Source: Spartobacteria bacterium (GTDB lineage: Bacteria; Verrucomicrobiota; Verrucomicrobiia; Chthoniobacterales; UBA10450). Taken from it: a stretch of DNA of 6,386 bases. The stretch is taken from NCBI GenBank assembly GCA_003445855.1, contig DMCG01000052.1, positions 1-6,386 on the forward strand, written 5' to 3'. The notes beneath the pieces are model-generated. The model searched no databases. It saw only the letters and a program-made list of their open reading frames with translations, and was not told where the DNA came from. The stretch's first letter is position 1; each line of letters begins with the position of its first letter. The translations under genes were made by a program, and so were the position numbers. Below, piece by piece: positions 6,130 through 6,386 of the stretch.

Positions 6130-6386
6130 GAAAGATCGCGCGCGAGCCGAATTCCTGTGAATTGCCAGCGCTTCTCGGGCTGAAAAAAGTTGCGATAGGT
6201 GCGGCGAATATGACTGCGCGACGTGGCACACGAGCCGCCGCGCAGGACGTATTGGTTGCACATGAACTTGCCGTTGTATTCGCCGAGTGCGCCGGGAGCG
6301 GCCCGGTAGCCGGGGTAGGGGGAATAGGCGCTGCGCGTCCATTCCCAGACGTCGCCAAATATTTGGGCAAGATGTCGATCTTGCGC
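6126..6386 (-). CDS. egtB: C-terminal end of the iron-dependent ergothioneine/hercynine sulfoxide synthase EgtB (partial)
   Basis: The frame is open to the right edge; the last 86 residues are visible, ending at TGA 6126-6128. They carry the end of the FGE-sulfatase/C-type-lectin-like domain of Egt[36 protein letters not shown], and [18 protein letters not shown] followed by IRLARD. EgtB is a non-haem iron enzyme that uses oxygen to join hercynine to a thiol donor (gamma-glutamylcysteine or cysteine, depending on subtype), the committed step of ergothioneine synthesis. The N-terminal DinB-like domain with the iron-binding histidines lies outside the window, so the subtype and thiol donor cannot be told. 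It is translationally coupled to egtD by a 4-nt overlap. The promoter of the operon must lie further right. Confidence 0.94.
   Translation of the reverse strand, partial: AQDRHLAQIFGDVWEWTRSAYSPYPGYRAAPGALGEYNGKFMCNQYVLRGGSCATSRSHIRRTYRNFFQPEKRWQFTGIRLARDLS

Noticed and set aside
6130..6342. N-terminal extension of EgtD by 71 residues
   Set aside because: This stretch is the egtB coding region in another frame. The EgtD family length and the ATGA overlap support the start at 6129.

Overview
The window looks like chromosomal DNA from a moderately GC-rich Gram-negative bacterium. Evidence includes a substrate-binding domain carried behind an N-terminal signal or anchor sequence, short ATGA gene overlaps, few clear Shine-Dalgarno sites and GTAG-headed REP hairpins. 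I lean weakly towards soil Verrucomicrobia (Chthoniobacter/Udaeobacter-like), from memory of similar repeats and gene content. The sequence alone does not prove a taxon.

Layout. On the + strand, 1-825 is the 3' part of a SplB-like (PA0069-type) radical SAM gene whose first cluster cysteines lie left of the window. Next comes a paired REP hairpin element (845-906). Everything else is on the - strand. Reading from the right edge leftwards, it holds the C-terminus of the ergothioneine synthase gene egtB (6126-6386), egtD for histidine betaine synthesis (5155-6129), a second paired REP element, an ABC ATPase (4328-5071), a fused substrate-binding/permease protein of the betaine/choline/carnitine type (2796-4331), a succinate-semialdehyde-type aldehyde dehydrogenase (1423-2787), and a broken MFS phosphate-ester antiporter gene (931-1360).

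How the genes fit together. egtB/egtD and ATPase/permease are each joined by 4-nt ATGA overlaps, and the dehydrogenase starts 8 nt after the permease stop. This looks like one transcription unit that couples ergothioneine synthesis to a two-gene importer built like EgtUV. The importer ligand could be ergothioneine, hercynine or another quaternary amine. The importer's fusion has the binding domain first and the permease second, which is the reverse of EgtU/OpuC-type fusions.

Most notable points: the synthesis-plus-uptake operon; a signal peptide whose charged and hydrophobic parts are encoded by the two arms of a 25-bp inverted repeat made of octamers; two REP pairs, one of which supplies the egtD stop codon; a QLDLF clamp-binding-like tail on the radical SAM protein; and an MFS gene reduced by a large internal deletion.
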